Position numbers and translations under genes: made by a program. A DNA stretch of 64,000 nt from WVXP01 sp964348095 (lineage in GTDB: Bacteria; Desulfobacterota; BSN033; WVXP01), in contig CAYGBK010000005.1 of assembly GCA_964348095.1 (NCBI GenBank), positions 31,135 to 95,134 on the forward strand. The letters are read 5' to 3'. Of this stretch, positions 8,663-18,059 are shown piece by piece. The notes under the pieces are model-generated. The model did no database searches and was not told the DNA's origin. It saw only the letters and a list, made by a program, of their open reading frames with translations. The number at the start of each line of letters is the position of its first letter. The stretch's first letter is position 1.

Positions 8663-10083
8663 GGTATCTGAATATCGGACGTGTTGGAGGCATTGTGGCC
8701 ATATCTCTCCTTTTTGTAATAGTCATCACGCCGTGGAACTCGTGGTCAGCCGATCTGTTGTCCAGCGACAAGCCTCTATCCATCAAAGTCAGAGACGTGG
8801 ACATTCGAGACGTGTTGCGGATTATTGCGGAGGAGTACGGCCTTAACATCGTGATCGGAAAAGGGGTAGAGGGACGAATCTCCTACGAAATTGAGAATAC
8901 GACCCTTCGGGCAGGTTTTGACGCAATTCTCAAGAGCAACGGGCTGAGCTATGTTATTGAAGATAACATCATCCGGGTTGACGAACTGAAGACACTGAGG
9001 GCGAAATTACAGGACGAGCTCGAAATACACCGAGTCCAGCAGCAGCTTAAGCAAGCCCGAAAACTCGAAAAGCCGCTTCGTACGAGGGAGATTCAGCTCG
9101 ACTATATCGGAGATACGCTCTCTTCACGGCAGGGCAAAGCCAAGGATCTCAAGGAAATTCTTGAACCTTTGCTCAGCCACAAGAAAGAGAAGGGGGTCGA
9201 CCGAGGGGCGAATATCGAACTGCTGGGAGAGACGAACACGCTGGTCGTGACAGACGTCGAGGAGAACATCCGTGAGATCGAGGCCGTGGCGAAACGCCTC
9301 GACAGGCCGAGTGCACAGGTTAGAATTGAAGCTCGGGTGGTGGAGATTAATCACAGCGATCTCTTCGGCCTGGGGATTCAGTGGGGAGGAAAATACGAAC
9401 ATACCACCGGAGATAATGAGCGAACCACGGCTATTGGAGGCCGGCGCAACGCTCCACCGGGGACTATCCTGGGCGGCTCTCGAAATTTGGGGGTCAACCT
9501 TCCTCTTTTTGGCGAGTTTGCCCCACTTGGAACGATTGGATACACCCTTTTGGATAAACTGAGCCTGGATGTTGAGCTGCAGGCGATGGAAGACAAAGGG
9601 AAGCTGAGGCTCGTCTCAAAGCCGAGTCTCCAGGTAGTCGAGAATGAGAATGCGGAAATCCTCGTGGGCTCTCAGGTGCCTGTACCCAGGGGACTGGATC
9701 CGGAGACAGGCCAAGTAGAGGTGGCCCAGGAGGACATCGGGACAAAATTGAACATAATCCCTCAAATGACGCAAGATGGACGGATTGTGATGAGGATCGA
9801 AGTCGAGCGGAGTTCGATTGGCGATGAGGTCGTGATTCAGGGCGAGCCCTTCTTCACCATTAACAAACGAAATGCGACTTCTCAAGTTAGGGTTAAAGAT
9901 GGAGAAACCGTCGTCATCGGAGGGCTCGTCTTTACTGGTGAGATCAAGGGCCAACAATCAGTCCCCTTTTTCTCTAAGATACCGATTCTGGGCCTCCTGT
10001 TCCGAAACAGAACAGAATCCAAGGAGTTTGATGAGACCGTGATCTTCATCACTCCCACCATCGTGGGTTCAGAAGCAGGTTGA
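8659..10083 (+). CDS. pilQ: Pilus secretin PilQ (short MshL/GspD-like form)
   Basis: This is the outer-membrane secretin through which the pilus leaves the cell. The 474-residue product has a signal peptide, an N0/STN-type domain (LSIKVRDVDIRDVLRIIAEE), a NolW-like secretin_N region (LETNTLVVTD-like, residues 180-215) and the C-terminal secretin domain ending VIFITPTIV, with the conserved GETVVIGGL and VPFFSKIPILGLLF. It lacks the AMIN domains that bind peptidoglycan in classic PilQ and so is closer in size to MshL. The ExeA-like ATPase upstream may help place it instead. Confidence 0.9.
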   Translation: MRYLNIGRVGGIVAISLLFVIVITPWNSWSADLLSSDKPLSIKVRDVDIRDVLRIIAEEYGLNIVIGKGVEGRISYEIENTTLRAGFDAILKSNGLSYVIEDNIIRVDELKTLRAKLQDELEIHRVQQQLKQARKLEKPLRTREIQLDYIGDTLSSRQGKAKDLKEILEPLLSHKKEKGVDRGANIELLGETNTLVVTDVEENIREIEAVAKRLDRPSAQVRIEARVVEINHSDLFGLGIQWGGKYEHTTGDNERTTAIGGRRNAPPGTILGGSRNLGVNLPLFGEFAPLGTIGYTLLDKLSLDVELQAMEDKGKLRLVSKPSLQVVENENAEILVGSQVPVPRGLDPETGQVEVAQEDIGTKLNIIPQMTQDGRIVMRIEVERSSIGDEVVIQGEPFFTINKRNATSQVRVKDGETVVIGGLVFTGEIKGQQSVPFFSKIPILGLLFRNRTESKEFDETVIFITPTIVGSEAG

Positions 10084-10093
10084 GAGGTCTTCA

Positions 10094-11860
10094 TTGGAAG
10101 AGTTAACGAACAACGGCGCATTCGGCAAGGCCAAGAGTTATACCCTAGACTACAAGTCGCTGGGCACCCTGCTGGTCGAGAATCGAGTGGTTAGCGAGAA
10201 ACAGCTGGAGAGGGCCCTCCAAAGGCAGCGGAACCGAGGGGGACTCCTCGGAGACATTTTGATCGACATGGGCTTTGCCTCCGAGAAAGCGGTCCTCGAC
10301 GCCCTGGCAAAGCAGCTCAATATCGACCATGTCTCTCCGGAGTCTGTCACCCATATCGATTCCGAACTGATTAGAATGATTCCCGAGAGAGTGGCGAGAC
10401 AGTATATGGTTGTCCCTCTGGTTGCCCATGACAATGTGATCGACGTGGCCATGGCTAACCCATTCGATATCATTGCAATTGACGATTTAAGGGCCCTTAC
10501 CCAGCACCGGATCAATACGGCGATAATTTCCAAGGAGGGAGCAAAGGTTCTTATCGAGAGGTTCTATTCAGCCGGTGGCCAGGAAGAAAGCCTTGAGAAG
10601 GTCTTGCAGGACGTCTCTGAGACGCATGTTGAGTTGAAAAGGGATTCAGAGGTCGACAAAGACGTCGCCCTAGAACGTCTCAAGGAACAAAGCGAAGCGG
10701 CCCCCATTGTCAGGCTTGTGGATTACATCATTGCCAACGCGATCAATGAACGGGCGAGCGACATTCACGTGGAACCGCAGGAGAATAGACTCAATATCCG
10801 GTATCGGGTTGATGGAATTCTTCACGATATAATCTCTCCAGCAAAAGAACTCCAGATGGCCATTGTGTCACGGATCAAGATCATGGCCAACATGGATATC
10901 GCTGAGAGGCGATTGCCTCAGGATGGCCGTTTCACTATTCGAATTCGGCACCGGGAGGTCGACCTGAGGGTCTCCACCCTTCCCACGATCTTCGGCGAAA
11001 AGGTGGTCATGCGTCTTCTCGAGAAGGGAGCTCTCGCGCTGGATTTGGAGAGACTCGGGTTTGATGAAAGGAACCTTGAGGTTTTCAAAAGACATATCAC
11101 TCGGCCTCACGGGATAATTCTTTTGACTGGCCCCACTGGGAGCGGGAAAACCACAACACTCTATTCGGCCCTATCAGCTATTAAATCCCCAGAGATCAAT
11201 ATTGTGACCGTCGAGGATCCCGTGGAGTATCAGATTAAGGGTGTCTATCAGGTCCAGGCCAATTCAAAGATCGGTCTGACCTTTGCGAATGGCCTGCGGC
11301 ACATTCTCCGTCAGGACCCAGACATCATCATGATCGGTGAAATTCGAGATCTGGAAACCGCCGAGATGGGCATTCGGTCTGCCTTGACTGGGCACCTTGT
11401 TTTCAGCACCCTTCACACCAATGACTCTTCTGGAACCATCACACGGCTAATCAATATGGGTATTGAGCCTTTTCTTGTTTCGTCTTCTCTTAATCTGGCT
11501 GTGGCCCAAAGGCTGGTGAGAAGAATCTGCCCCGATTGCAAGGAGTCCTATCGGGCCAATAAGGTAATGCTGTCGAGCCTGGGGTTACAGAAGCAGGAAA
11601 ACATTCGGTTCTATCGGGGAAAGGGATGCGCCACGTGCAAAGGGACTGGTTACTACGGTCGTACCGCCCTTTGTGAGATGCTAGAGATGAAACAATCGAT
11701 CCGAAATCTTGTGCTCAATGGGTGCGATAGCGAGAGTCTAAAACAGAAAGCCATTGAGATAGGAGGGATGACCACCCTCAGGCAAAATGGTATCAAAAAG
11801 GTTCTTGAAGGAGTCACATCGATCGAAGAGGTGATGAGAGCCACCATGGAGGATATGTGA
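10094..11860 (+). CDS. pilB: Pilus extension ATPase PilB
   Basis: PilB/GspE hexamers drive pilus polymerisation. The 588-residue product has an N-terminal T2SSE_N (MshEN-like) region (LGTLLVENRVVSEKQLE to about residue 160), Walker A GPTGSGKTTTLYSAL, the Asp box and Walker B DPDIIMIGEIRDLETAE, the His box HLVFSTLHTNDS, and a zinc-binding tetracysteine (CPDC and CATC). MshEN domains bind cyclic di-GMP, which would fit the HD-GYP protein nearby. The start is TTG with GAGAGG upstream. No PilT retraction ATPase is in the window. Confidence 0.93.
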   Translation: MEELTNNGAFGKAKSYTLDYKSLGTLLVENRVVSEKQLERALQRQRNRGGLLGDILIDMGFASEKAVLDALAKQLNIDHVSPESVTHIDSELIRMIPERVARQYMVVPLVAHDNVIDVAMANPFDIIAIDDLRALTQHRINTAIISKEGAKVLIERFYSAGGQEESLEKVLQDVSETHVELKRDSEVDKDVALERLKEQSEAAPIVRLVDYIIANAINERASDIHVEPQENRLNIRYRVDGILHDIISPAKELQMAIVSRIKIMANMDIAERRLPQDGRFTIRIRHREVDLRVSTLPTIFGEKVVMRLLEKGALALDLERLGFDERNLEVFKRHITRPHGIILLTGPTGSGKTTTLYSALSAIKSPEINIVTVEDPVEYQIKGVYQVQANSKIGLTFANGLRHILRQDPDIIMIGEIRDLETAEMGIRSALTGHLVFSTLHTNDSSGTITRLINMGIEPFLVSSSLNLAVAQRLVRRICPDCKESYRANKVMLSSLGLQKQENIRFYRGKGCATCKGTGYYGRTALCEMLEMKQSIRNLVLNGCDSESLKQKAIEIGGMTTLRQNGIKKVLEGVTSIEEVMRATMEDM

Positions 11861-11905
11861 GGTGGCGAGAGCTCTGTATAGGAACACTTTCCACCTGAGA
11901 TCGCC

Positions 11906-13135
11906 ATGCCAATCTTTGCGTACACAGCCAAACAACAGAGCGGTGAGAACCTAAGAGGATACGTCGAAGCAGACGATGAGAATCATTTGATGGAGGTACT
12001 CCATCAACGCAACCTCATTGCCCTCAGCTTCCGGGAAGAGAAGGCTGAAAAACCTTCAAAAGAGAAGGTATCTCTCGATATCAGTCTTCTTAAACCGAGA
12101 ATCAAACTTGACGAGGTACTCCTTTTCTCGAATCAGCTGTCCGCCATGGTTGAGGCCGGTCTCCCCCTGCTCAGATGTCTTCAGAGTTTTAGCAAGGAGA
12201 TTGAGAATCGGCATTTCAAAAGCATTATCGATGCGGTGAGCGCAGAGGTGGAAGAGGGGAGTACGCTCCATGATGCGCTTGACAAACATCCAAGAGCCTT
12301 TAGTCGCCTCTTCGTCAACATGGTGAGGGCGGGAGAGATCAGTGGACGGCTCGATCAAACTCTCAGCCAGCTGACGAGTTATCTGGAGAGAATGGCGAAT
12401 CTGAGAAGGAAGTTGGTCAGCGCCATAAGCTATCCCTCATTCTTGATCATCTTTACCCTTGTGGCGGTCGTTTTCCTGGTAGTCAAGGTAGTTCCCGTTT
12501 TCCAAAAAATATATGGCGGGTTCGGTGCTAATCTCCCCACACCGACGCGGTTATTGTTGGGGGTCAGTGCAACCACCAGGGAGTATGCCCTGTTTTTCCT
12601 ACTCGGCGCAGCAGTTGCAGCGATTGTCGGTTTTCTTATACTGCGCAGTGAGCCTGGTCGATATCTCTTCGACCAGTACAAATTAAAGATCCCTCTTTTT
12701 GGAACGCTCCTGAGAAAATACTCGCTGGTCAAATTCACCCGGACCCTGGGAGTTCTGATCAATAGCGGGGTGCCTATCCTCGAATCCCTGGACCTCGTGG
12801 CTGACACCGCTGGGAATAGCTTCATCGAGAGATCGGTCCGGCAATCCTCGATCTCGATCGAACGGGGGAGCAGTTTCGCAGATTCACTGAGGGAGCGGAA
12901 AGAGATCTTCCCTGAGATGGTTGTTCAGATGGCATCGACCGGGGAAGAATCGGGTTCCTTGGACAAGATGCTTACACGGGTGTCCAATTTCTACGAGCAA
13001 CAGATTGAGTCGACCATTGCAACCTTGACCACCCTCCTGGAGCCGGTTTTGATCGTGCTCATTGGAGGCGTGATTGGCTCAATCCTTCTCTCAATTTTCC
13101 TTCCAATTTTCAAAATGGGCCGCGCGATTCATTGA
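11906..13135 (+). CDS. pilC: Pilus inner-membrane platform protein PilC
   Basis: This 409-residue protein is a GspF/PilC polytopic platform that couples PilB to pilin insertion. It carries two T2SSF repeats (LLFSNQLSAMVEAGLPLLRC and the later VKFTRTLGVLINSGVPILES), each followed by membrane segments, and the typical ending MLTRVSNFYEQQIE with a final hydrophobic hairpin and PIF. It is the last gene of the operon, and its 3' end overlaps the converging kinase gene by 26 bases. Confidence 0.93.
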   Translation: MPIFAYTAKQQSGENLRGYVEADDENHLMEVLHQRNLIALSFREEKAEKPSKEKVSLDISLLKPRIKLDEVLLFSNQLSAMVEAGLPLLRCLQSFSKEIENRHFKSIIDAVSAEVEEGSTLHDALDKHPRAFSRLFVNMVRAGEISGRLDQTLSQLTSYLERMANLRRKLVSAISYPSFLIIFTLVAVVFLVVKVVPVFQKIYGGFGANLPTPTRLLLGVSATTREYALFFLLGAAVAAIVGFLILRSEPGRYLFDQYKLKIPLFGTLLRKYSLVKFTRTLGVLINSGVPILESLDLVADTAGNSFIERSVRQSSISIERGSSFADSLRERKEIFPEMVVQMASTGEESGSLDKMLTRVSNFYEQQIESTIATLTTLLEPVLIVLIGGVIGSILLSIFLPIFKMGRAIH

Positions 13136-14708
13136 CGGTCTGCTTCATCGATTCTTGAACCGGAAGCTCCATTCGGAAGGTGATGCCCTCATCTTGATCG
13201 GCCTTCGATCGGTTGATCACACTCAGACTCCCCCCGTGGGCCGTCGCTACTTGTTGGGCAATGGCTAGCCCGAGGCCGGTCCCCTTTTCTTTTGTCGTAA
13301 AGAAAGGATCGAACATTCGCTTTGCATCCTCATAAGAGATTGGATCGCCGGTGTTGGAAAAATCGATAATAACTGAGCGGGGGAGTGGATCCTTGGTGAA
13401 CGTATCCTTCTTTCCATCCCTCCCTAGTCTCGTCTCGACGATGATGCGCCCACGTTCAGGTGTTGCCTCAAAGGCGTTGTTTAGAATATTGAGAATCGCC
13501 TGAGCGAGTCGGTTTCTCTCTACCGCCACTTTCGGGAGGTTGGCACGATATCTCTCCACGACGTCAATGGGCTTGTCCTGGAAATTGGCTTGAGCGAGGA
13601 GAAGAGCGTCGCGGACGATTTCATTGATATCCCCGGTCTCAAATTCAGTTCCCGTAGGATGGGCAAAACTCAGTAATTCCTCCACGACCCTGTTGAGTCT
13701 GTCGATTTCTTTGATGATAATCTCGGTATACTGACGTTTCTGATCATCTTGGGGAAGATCCTCACCGAGAAGTTGTGTCAAGCCCTTGAGAGAGCCGAGG
13801 GGGTTTCTGATTTCGTGCGCCAGACCCGTCACCAGACTCCCTAGTGATGCGAGACGGTTCATCCGTTCAATCTGGATCTGCACCTCCCTGACCTGATCGA
13901 AATCCCCAAAATTCGCCACAACCTCTAAGAGCTTTCCCCGTTCGCTACTTAGGATTGATGAAGTGATCTTTTTGGCCTTTTTCTCTCCATCCTGAGTCGC
14001 GATCCACGGATTGTCTAATGATGAGGTCTCCCCCTTCTCAATACCCTTCATGATGACATCGATCAGGTTTCGATTCTTTTTGATTATCGGGAAGATTTCC
14101 GTGAAATGGCTTCCCACGGCGTCCCGGTAATCACGGTGAAAAATGATTTCTGCCATGGGATTGAAGCTCGTGATGATTCCGTCCATATTGATTGTGAATA
14201 TGGCTCCCACCGAGGTCTCGAGCATGTGCCGATTGACTGAGGAAACCATGCGATTATACGCCTTCACCACCTGGCCGATCTCTTCCTGAGAATATAGATC
14301 GAGGTTTCCACTGAAGTCGCCTTTTTCCACCAGGTGAAGGCCACGGGCGAGCTTCTTTAAGGCATTCCGGACTGCGAAGTTCAAAACGATTCCTGAGAAG
14401 AAGGCCACGAACCCGCAGATCAAGATAGTCAGGCGCATCTTATTGAGGGCACCCCTGACCTCCTTCACCGGTATGGCCTCCTTGAAAGATGGTGGATGGC
14501 CTGTTCTTGTCTTTGAAGAGAAGAATCTCTGGAGGGAGTTTTTGAAGGTATAGAATGGATCTGATCCTGTGGACTTATTCAGTTCGAGTGAACCGACTTC
14601 TAAGGCGAAAAACCCCGTAATGATGGCGAGAAGGAAACTGAAGACCTGGATGGCAACCATCATTCGTATGCCGGTGACTCGTGAAACCTTGTTACCCTTC
14701 CTTTTCAT
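13110..14708 (-). CDS. Membrane histidine kinase (HAMP-PAS-HisKA-HATPase)
   Basis: The 532-residue product has two membrane helices near residues 10-32 and 95-115 with a short periplasmic segment, a HAMP domain, a PAS domain (GAIFTINMDGIITSFNPMAE), a HisKA domain with phospho-acceptor motif LAHEIRNPLGSLKGL, and an ATPase with N box NILNNAFEATP and G boxes KGTGLGLAIAQ. The layout is NtrB/PilS-like, so it may feed an NtrC-type regulator. Its N-terminal 70 residues closely resemble those of the kinase at 16208-17773, which points to duplication. The ATG at 14708 was preferred over a GTG at 14717; both overlap the end of the HD-GYP gene. Confidence 0.88.
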   Translation of the reverse strand: MKRKGNKVSRVTGIRMMVAIQVFSFLLAIITGFFALEVGSLELNKSTGSDPFYTFKNSLQRFFSSKTRTGHPPSFKEAIPVKEVRGALNKMRLTILICGFVAFFSGIVLNFAVRNALKKLARGLHLVEKGDFSGNLDLYSQEEIGQVVKAYNRMVSSVNRHMLETSVGAIFTINMDGIITSFNPMAEIIFHRDYRDAVGSHFTEIFPIIKKNRNLIDVIMKGIEKGETSSLDNPWIATQDGEKKAKKITSSILSSERGKLLEVVANFGDFDQVREVQIQIERMNRLASLGSLVTGLAHEIRNPLGSLKGLTQLLGEDLPQDDQKRQYTEIIIKEIDRLNRVVEELLSFAHPTGTEFETGDINEIVRDALLLAQANFQDKPIDVVERYRANLPKVAVERNRLAQAILNILNNAFEATPERGRIIVETRLGRDGKKDTFTKDPLPRSVIIDFSNTGDPISYEDAKRMFDPFFTTKEKGTGLGLAIAQQVATAHGGSLSVINRSKADQDEGITFRMELPVQESMKQTVNESRGPF

Positions 14709-16215
14709 GGTCCCCACTCTCTAACACACGGTCGAAGGCCTCTACGACAGCAGGATCAAACTGGGTGTTTCGACACCGGTTCAATTCGGCTCTTGCCTCT
14801 TCAAGGCTGAGAGCTTCCCGGTAGGATCGGTCAGAGGTCATGGCATCGAACGTATCTGCCACTGCCATGATTCTTGCCCCAAGTTCAATATCCTTCCCTC
14901 CAATAGCATCCGGATACCCACGGCCATCAAAACGTTCATGGTGATGCCGGATGATTGCTCTGGCCGGGTTGAGAAATGGGATCGGGCGAATCATCTGTTC
15001 CCCTATCGCAGGATGCTCCTTAATCTTTTCAAATTCCTCAGCTGTCAGCCGGCCGGGCTTGTTGATGATCTCATCAGGAATTCCAATCTTGCCAATGTCG
15101 TGGAGGGCCCCTGCGCGGTCGATGTTTCCTATTTCTTCCTTATCCAGTCCCAGTTTTTTGGCTATGGTCACAGAATACCTCTGGACGCTCTGTGAATGGC
15201 CGGCTGTATACCGATCTTTCGCATCCAGAGCTAAAGCCAGAGATTTCACGGTTGCGAAATAGCTCTCTTGGAGTTTGATTCCTTTTATCTGATTATTGAT
15301 TGCCACGGCGGCCGTATCAGCGATAAAATCGAGGTTCCTAAGATCGAGAGCCGTGTAGGGTTGACCATCGAATCGATTCGTCACGTTGATGATACCCAGA
15401 GGATTCATCTGGCTCTTCAATGGTGCCTGCATCAAGGGAAAGCTGATAAATGCCTTATACTTAGAATACTGTTCAGCTTCAGGTTTAATGCTCGAAATAT
15501 CGTCGATCTTCATCGCCCTCTGGGTTTCGAGGACTCTCCCTGCGATCGCATCGCCTTTCCGAACGCGGGCCTCGCGAACAATCTCCTCTGTCAGGCCGAC
15601 AGCCGATGAGATTGTAAGGTACTCCCCTGCCTCATCGAGAAGCATGATCGATACCCGTTCGCTCACCATGAAATCAGCAACGAACTCGACTATCGAATTG
15701 AGGACAGCAGAGAGGCTATCGAGAGAGTTGAGTTGGTTGGCAAATCGGTAGACGTCCCGTAGGGTTCGAGTCTGGTCTTGAACGCGGATTTCAAGATTCT
15801 CCTTTTCAACCCTCACCCTGTCGGTTAGTTCTTTCTTCTCGAGGGCTCGTTTCACGGTGTTGAGAAGGGTCTCCTTGTCAAAGGGTTTGATAATATAGTC
15901 GTAGGCTCCGGCTTTGATGCACGACTGAGCGGTATCGAGTGAGGGTGCTCCTGTGATCATGATGACAGGAGTATCATGTTTCTGCATCTCTTTGATCTTT
16001 TGGAGGAGTTCGACACCGTCCATCTCCTCCATCCGTATGTCAGAAATGACCGTATCAAACGCATGGGATCCGAACTTTTCAAGAGCCTCGGAGGCTTTCC
16101 CAACGGCGTTGACCTCGTAGCCTTCCATAGTGAGGCGCTTCTTGATAGTCCGTCGAATTGTTTCTTCATCGTCGACCACGAGAATCCGCTTCTGGTTCTG
16201 GTATTCATCAAGCAT
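14692..16215 (-). CDS. Response regulator with REC, GAF and HD-GYP domains
   Basis: The 507-residue product has a receiver domain (RILVVDDEETIRRTI, phospho-acceptor in VISDIRMEEMDG), a coiled linker, a GAF domain around residues 170-320, and an HD-GYP domain with ALHDIGKIGIPDEIINKPG, EHPAIGEQMI, HHHERFDGRGYP and ADTFDAMTSDR. All metal ligands and the GYP motif are present, so it should hydrolyse cyclic di-GMP. The ATG at 16215 has GGGGAG seven bases upstream and overlaps the preceding kinase gene by eight bases, so one mRNA codes for kinase, phosphodiesterase and second kinase. Confidence 0.9.
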   Translation of the reverse strand: MLDEYQNQKRILVVDDEETIRRTIKKRLTMEGYEVNAVGKASEALEKFGSHAFDTVISDIRMEEMDGVELLQKIKEMQKHDTPVIMITGAPSLDTAQSCIKAGAYDYIIKPFDKETLLNTVKRALEKKELTDRVRVEKENLEIRVQDQTRTLRDVYRFANQLNSLDSLSAVLNSIVEFVADFMVSERVSIMLLDEAGEYLTISSAVGLTEEIVREARVRKGDAIAGRVLETQRAMKIDDISSIKPEAEQYSKYKAFISFPLMQAPLKSQMNPLGIINVTNRFDGQPYTALDLRNLDFIADTAAVAINNQIKGIKLQESYFATVKSLALALDAKDRYTAGHSQSVQRYSVTIAKKLGLDKEEIGNIDRAGALHDIGKIGIPDEIINKPGRLTAEEFEKIKEHPAIGEQMIRPIPFLNPARAIIRHHHERFDGRGYPDAIGGKDIELGARIMAVADTFDAMTSDRSYREALSLEEARAELNRCRNTQFDPAVVEAFDRVLESGDHEKEG

Positions 16216-17773
16216 GTTTTGACTCCCCTTCATAGGCAGGCAATTCGACGATCGCTCTGGTATACTCGCCCTCTTGACTCTCAAATCGCATCTGGCCGCC
16301 GTGTTGCTGGATAATGTTATAGCTAATGCTCAGACCGAGGCCAGTTCCTTTCCCTGGCGGTTTGGTTGTGAAAAACGGCATGCAGACCTTTTCAACATCT
16401 CCTTCGGGAATACCGACACCACGATCTGTGAGTTCAAACCGTGCGAATCCTTTTCCACCAATGGTCACCCCCTCGGATCGAAGCGTCAGGACCTTGTTCT
16501 CGTCCCGGTCTGGATACTTATCGTTCAACGCATGGCGACCGTTCGTCAGGAGATTGATAAGGACCTGCTCAATCTGATTGTAACTTGCACGGATAGAAGG
16601 GAGGTCGCTGTCTATTTCCTTAATAATCTTGATATGGTCCAATTCAATCTGATGTCCTGTCAGGTTTAGTGAGGACTCGATGGCTTCATTTAGAGAGAAT
16701 ACCGATAACTCTTGGGATCCTTTCTGACGTGAGAAGTTGAGAAGATCTTGAACGATGGTTTTGATTCGCTGACTGTTGCGCACAATTTCCTGGATCTCAT
16801 CCTGCTGCTCGTGATTGTCCGTTGGAATCTCTTCCTGGAGGAACTCCGCGTTACTCAATATACCCGACAAGGGGTTATTGATTTCATGAGCCACCCCAGC
16901 TGCCAACTCCCCCAAGGACGCCATCTTGTCGGCCTGGATGAGCTGCATCTGCATATGTTTCTTTTCGGTGACGTCTCGAACAACACTAAGATGGCCCAAG
17001 CCGCGACCGTCTTCATCCACAAGGCCTGTGGTGACACACCATCCATCGAAGGATGAACCATTTTTCCGAAGGTAGGTGACTTCTCCCTCCCAACGGCCTT
17101 CCGACCCTTGGCCTTGCTGCATATAGGCTAGGAGGCCGGAATCTGGATCAGCCCCAAAAAGGGTCTGGAAAAATTCACCCACGACCTCGTCCCTAGGGTA
17201 GCCAAACATCTTTTCGCTACTTTCACTCCAGAGAGTGATTTTGCCCTCCGTATCTGTAGTCAGAATCGCATCGTCTGCTGCGATAAAGACCTTTCGGAGA
17301 TGTTCCTCGGATTTCTTCAGGGAAACCACCATCTCATTATACGCGCTGACCAGTCGATTGAATTCGTCCTGCGTAGACATTTCAATGCTTTTGGTGAAGT
17401 CCCCTTGGGCCACAGATTGGACACCATCCGTCAGTTTCTTGAGGGGTCGTTCGATCGTGCGGGAAAGGACGATGCCAGCAATGCATGCAATCAGTCCTCC
17501 CACGATAATCGTAAGACGCATTCTGTTGACGGCCCTGCGAACCTGCCTGACCGTCAACTTTGTTTCCGCCGGGAGAAGCGTCTTTTTCTCAGACAGATAG
17601 AGCTTTTTTTTCAAGGCGTGGATAAAGGTGTAGAAGTAGTTGTCCTTTAAGGATTTGTTCATGTCCAGTGAGCCAACCTCCAAGGCGAAAAAGCCCGTTA
17701 TGATGACCAAGAGAAAAGTGAAGACCTGGATGATAACAAACATGCGCATACCCGTGAAGTTTATCTTTTTCAT
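16208..17773 (-). CDS. Membrane histidine kinase (HAMP-PAS-HisKA-HATPase), paralogue
   Basis: The 521-residue product mirrors the kinase at 13110-14708: the N-terminal helix with FALEVGSL, a short periplasmic part, second helix, HAMP, PAS (AADDAILTTDTEGKITLWS) with a PAC segment, HisKA motif GVAHEINNPLSGILSNAEFL, and ATPase boxes NLLTNGRHALND and GKGTGLGLSISYNII. The start at 17773 was chosen by alignment with the paralogue; an ATG at 17833 would add 20 residues but has no ribosome binding site. The gene is transcribed away from the PilR-type regulator at 18060 and is the natural candidate for its kinase (PilS role). Confidence 0.87.
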   Translation of the reverse strand: MKKINFTGMRMFVIIQVFTFLLVIITGFFALEVGSLDMNKSLKDNYFYTFIHALKKKLYLSEKKTLLPAETKLTVRQVRRAVNRMRLTIIVGGLIACIAGIVLSRTIERPLKKLTDGVQSVAQGDFTKSIEMSTQDEFNRLVSAYNEMVVSLKKSEEHLRKVFIAADDAILTTDTEGKITLWSESSEKMFGYPRDEVVGEFFQTLFGADPDSGLLAYMQQGQGSEGRWEGEVTYLRKNGSSFDGWCVTTGLVDEDGRGLGHLSVVRDVTEKKHMQMQLIQADKMASLGELAAGVAHEINNPLSGILSNAEFLQEEIPTDNHEQQDEIQEIVRNSQRIKTIVQDLLNFSRQKGSQELSVFSLNEAIESSLNLTGHQIELDHIKIIKEIDSDLPSIRASYNQIEQVLINLLTNGRHALNDKYPDRDENKVLTLRSEGVTIGGKGFARFELTDRGVGIPEGDVEKVCMPFFTTKPPGKGTGLGLSISYNIIQQHGGQMRFESQEGEYTRAIVELPAYEGESKHA

Positions 17774-17937
17774 GGCCTGGGCTTTTCTCCTCAGCAAAAA
17801 TCCTGTCAAATGATATGACCAACAGGTCGCCATGTCAATTCATCATCGAGAAGGGACCTAACCAACTGACCCAACGTCACGTCTGGTTGTCGGCCTTTGG
17901 TGCGTGAAGGAAGATTCTCAAGTTGGGTGAATCTCCG

Positions 17938-17948
17938 CCAAGTGTTGG
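17938..17948. repeat. Inverted repeat at the kinase operon sigma-54 start site
   Basis: CCAA-GTG-TTGG is an 11-base inverted repeat that covers the predicted start at about 17942. It is shorter than the palindromes at the other two sigma-54 start sites and could be chance. Confidence 0.35.
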
Positions 17949-17953
17949 TGATT

Positions 17954-17969
17954 GCAAAATAACTGCCAA
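17954..17969 (-). promoter_or_regulatory. Sigma-54 promoter of the kinase/HD-GYP operon
   Basis: On the minus strand this reads TTGGCAGTTATTTTGC, with GG and GC 12 bases apart as sigma-54 requires. The start would be near 17942, about 170 bases before the kinase start at 17773. It lies in the divergent spacer with the PilR-type gene. Confidence 0.68.
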
Positions 17970-18059
17970 GGTGATAGATTTGTCAGTTTGGTTGTGGGGT
18001 TTTTTCTAAGACCCATGGCCAGGTCTCGAAAATCGAAGGCGACATGAGAGAAGAGCCAT

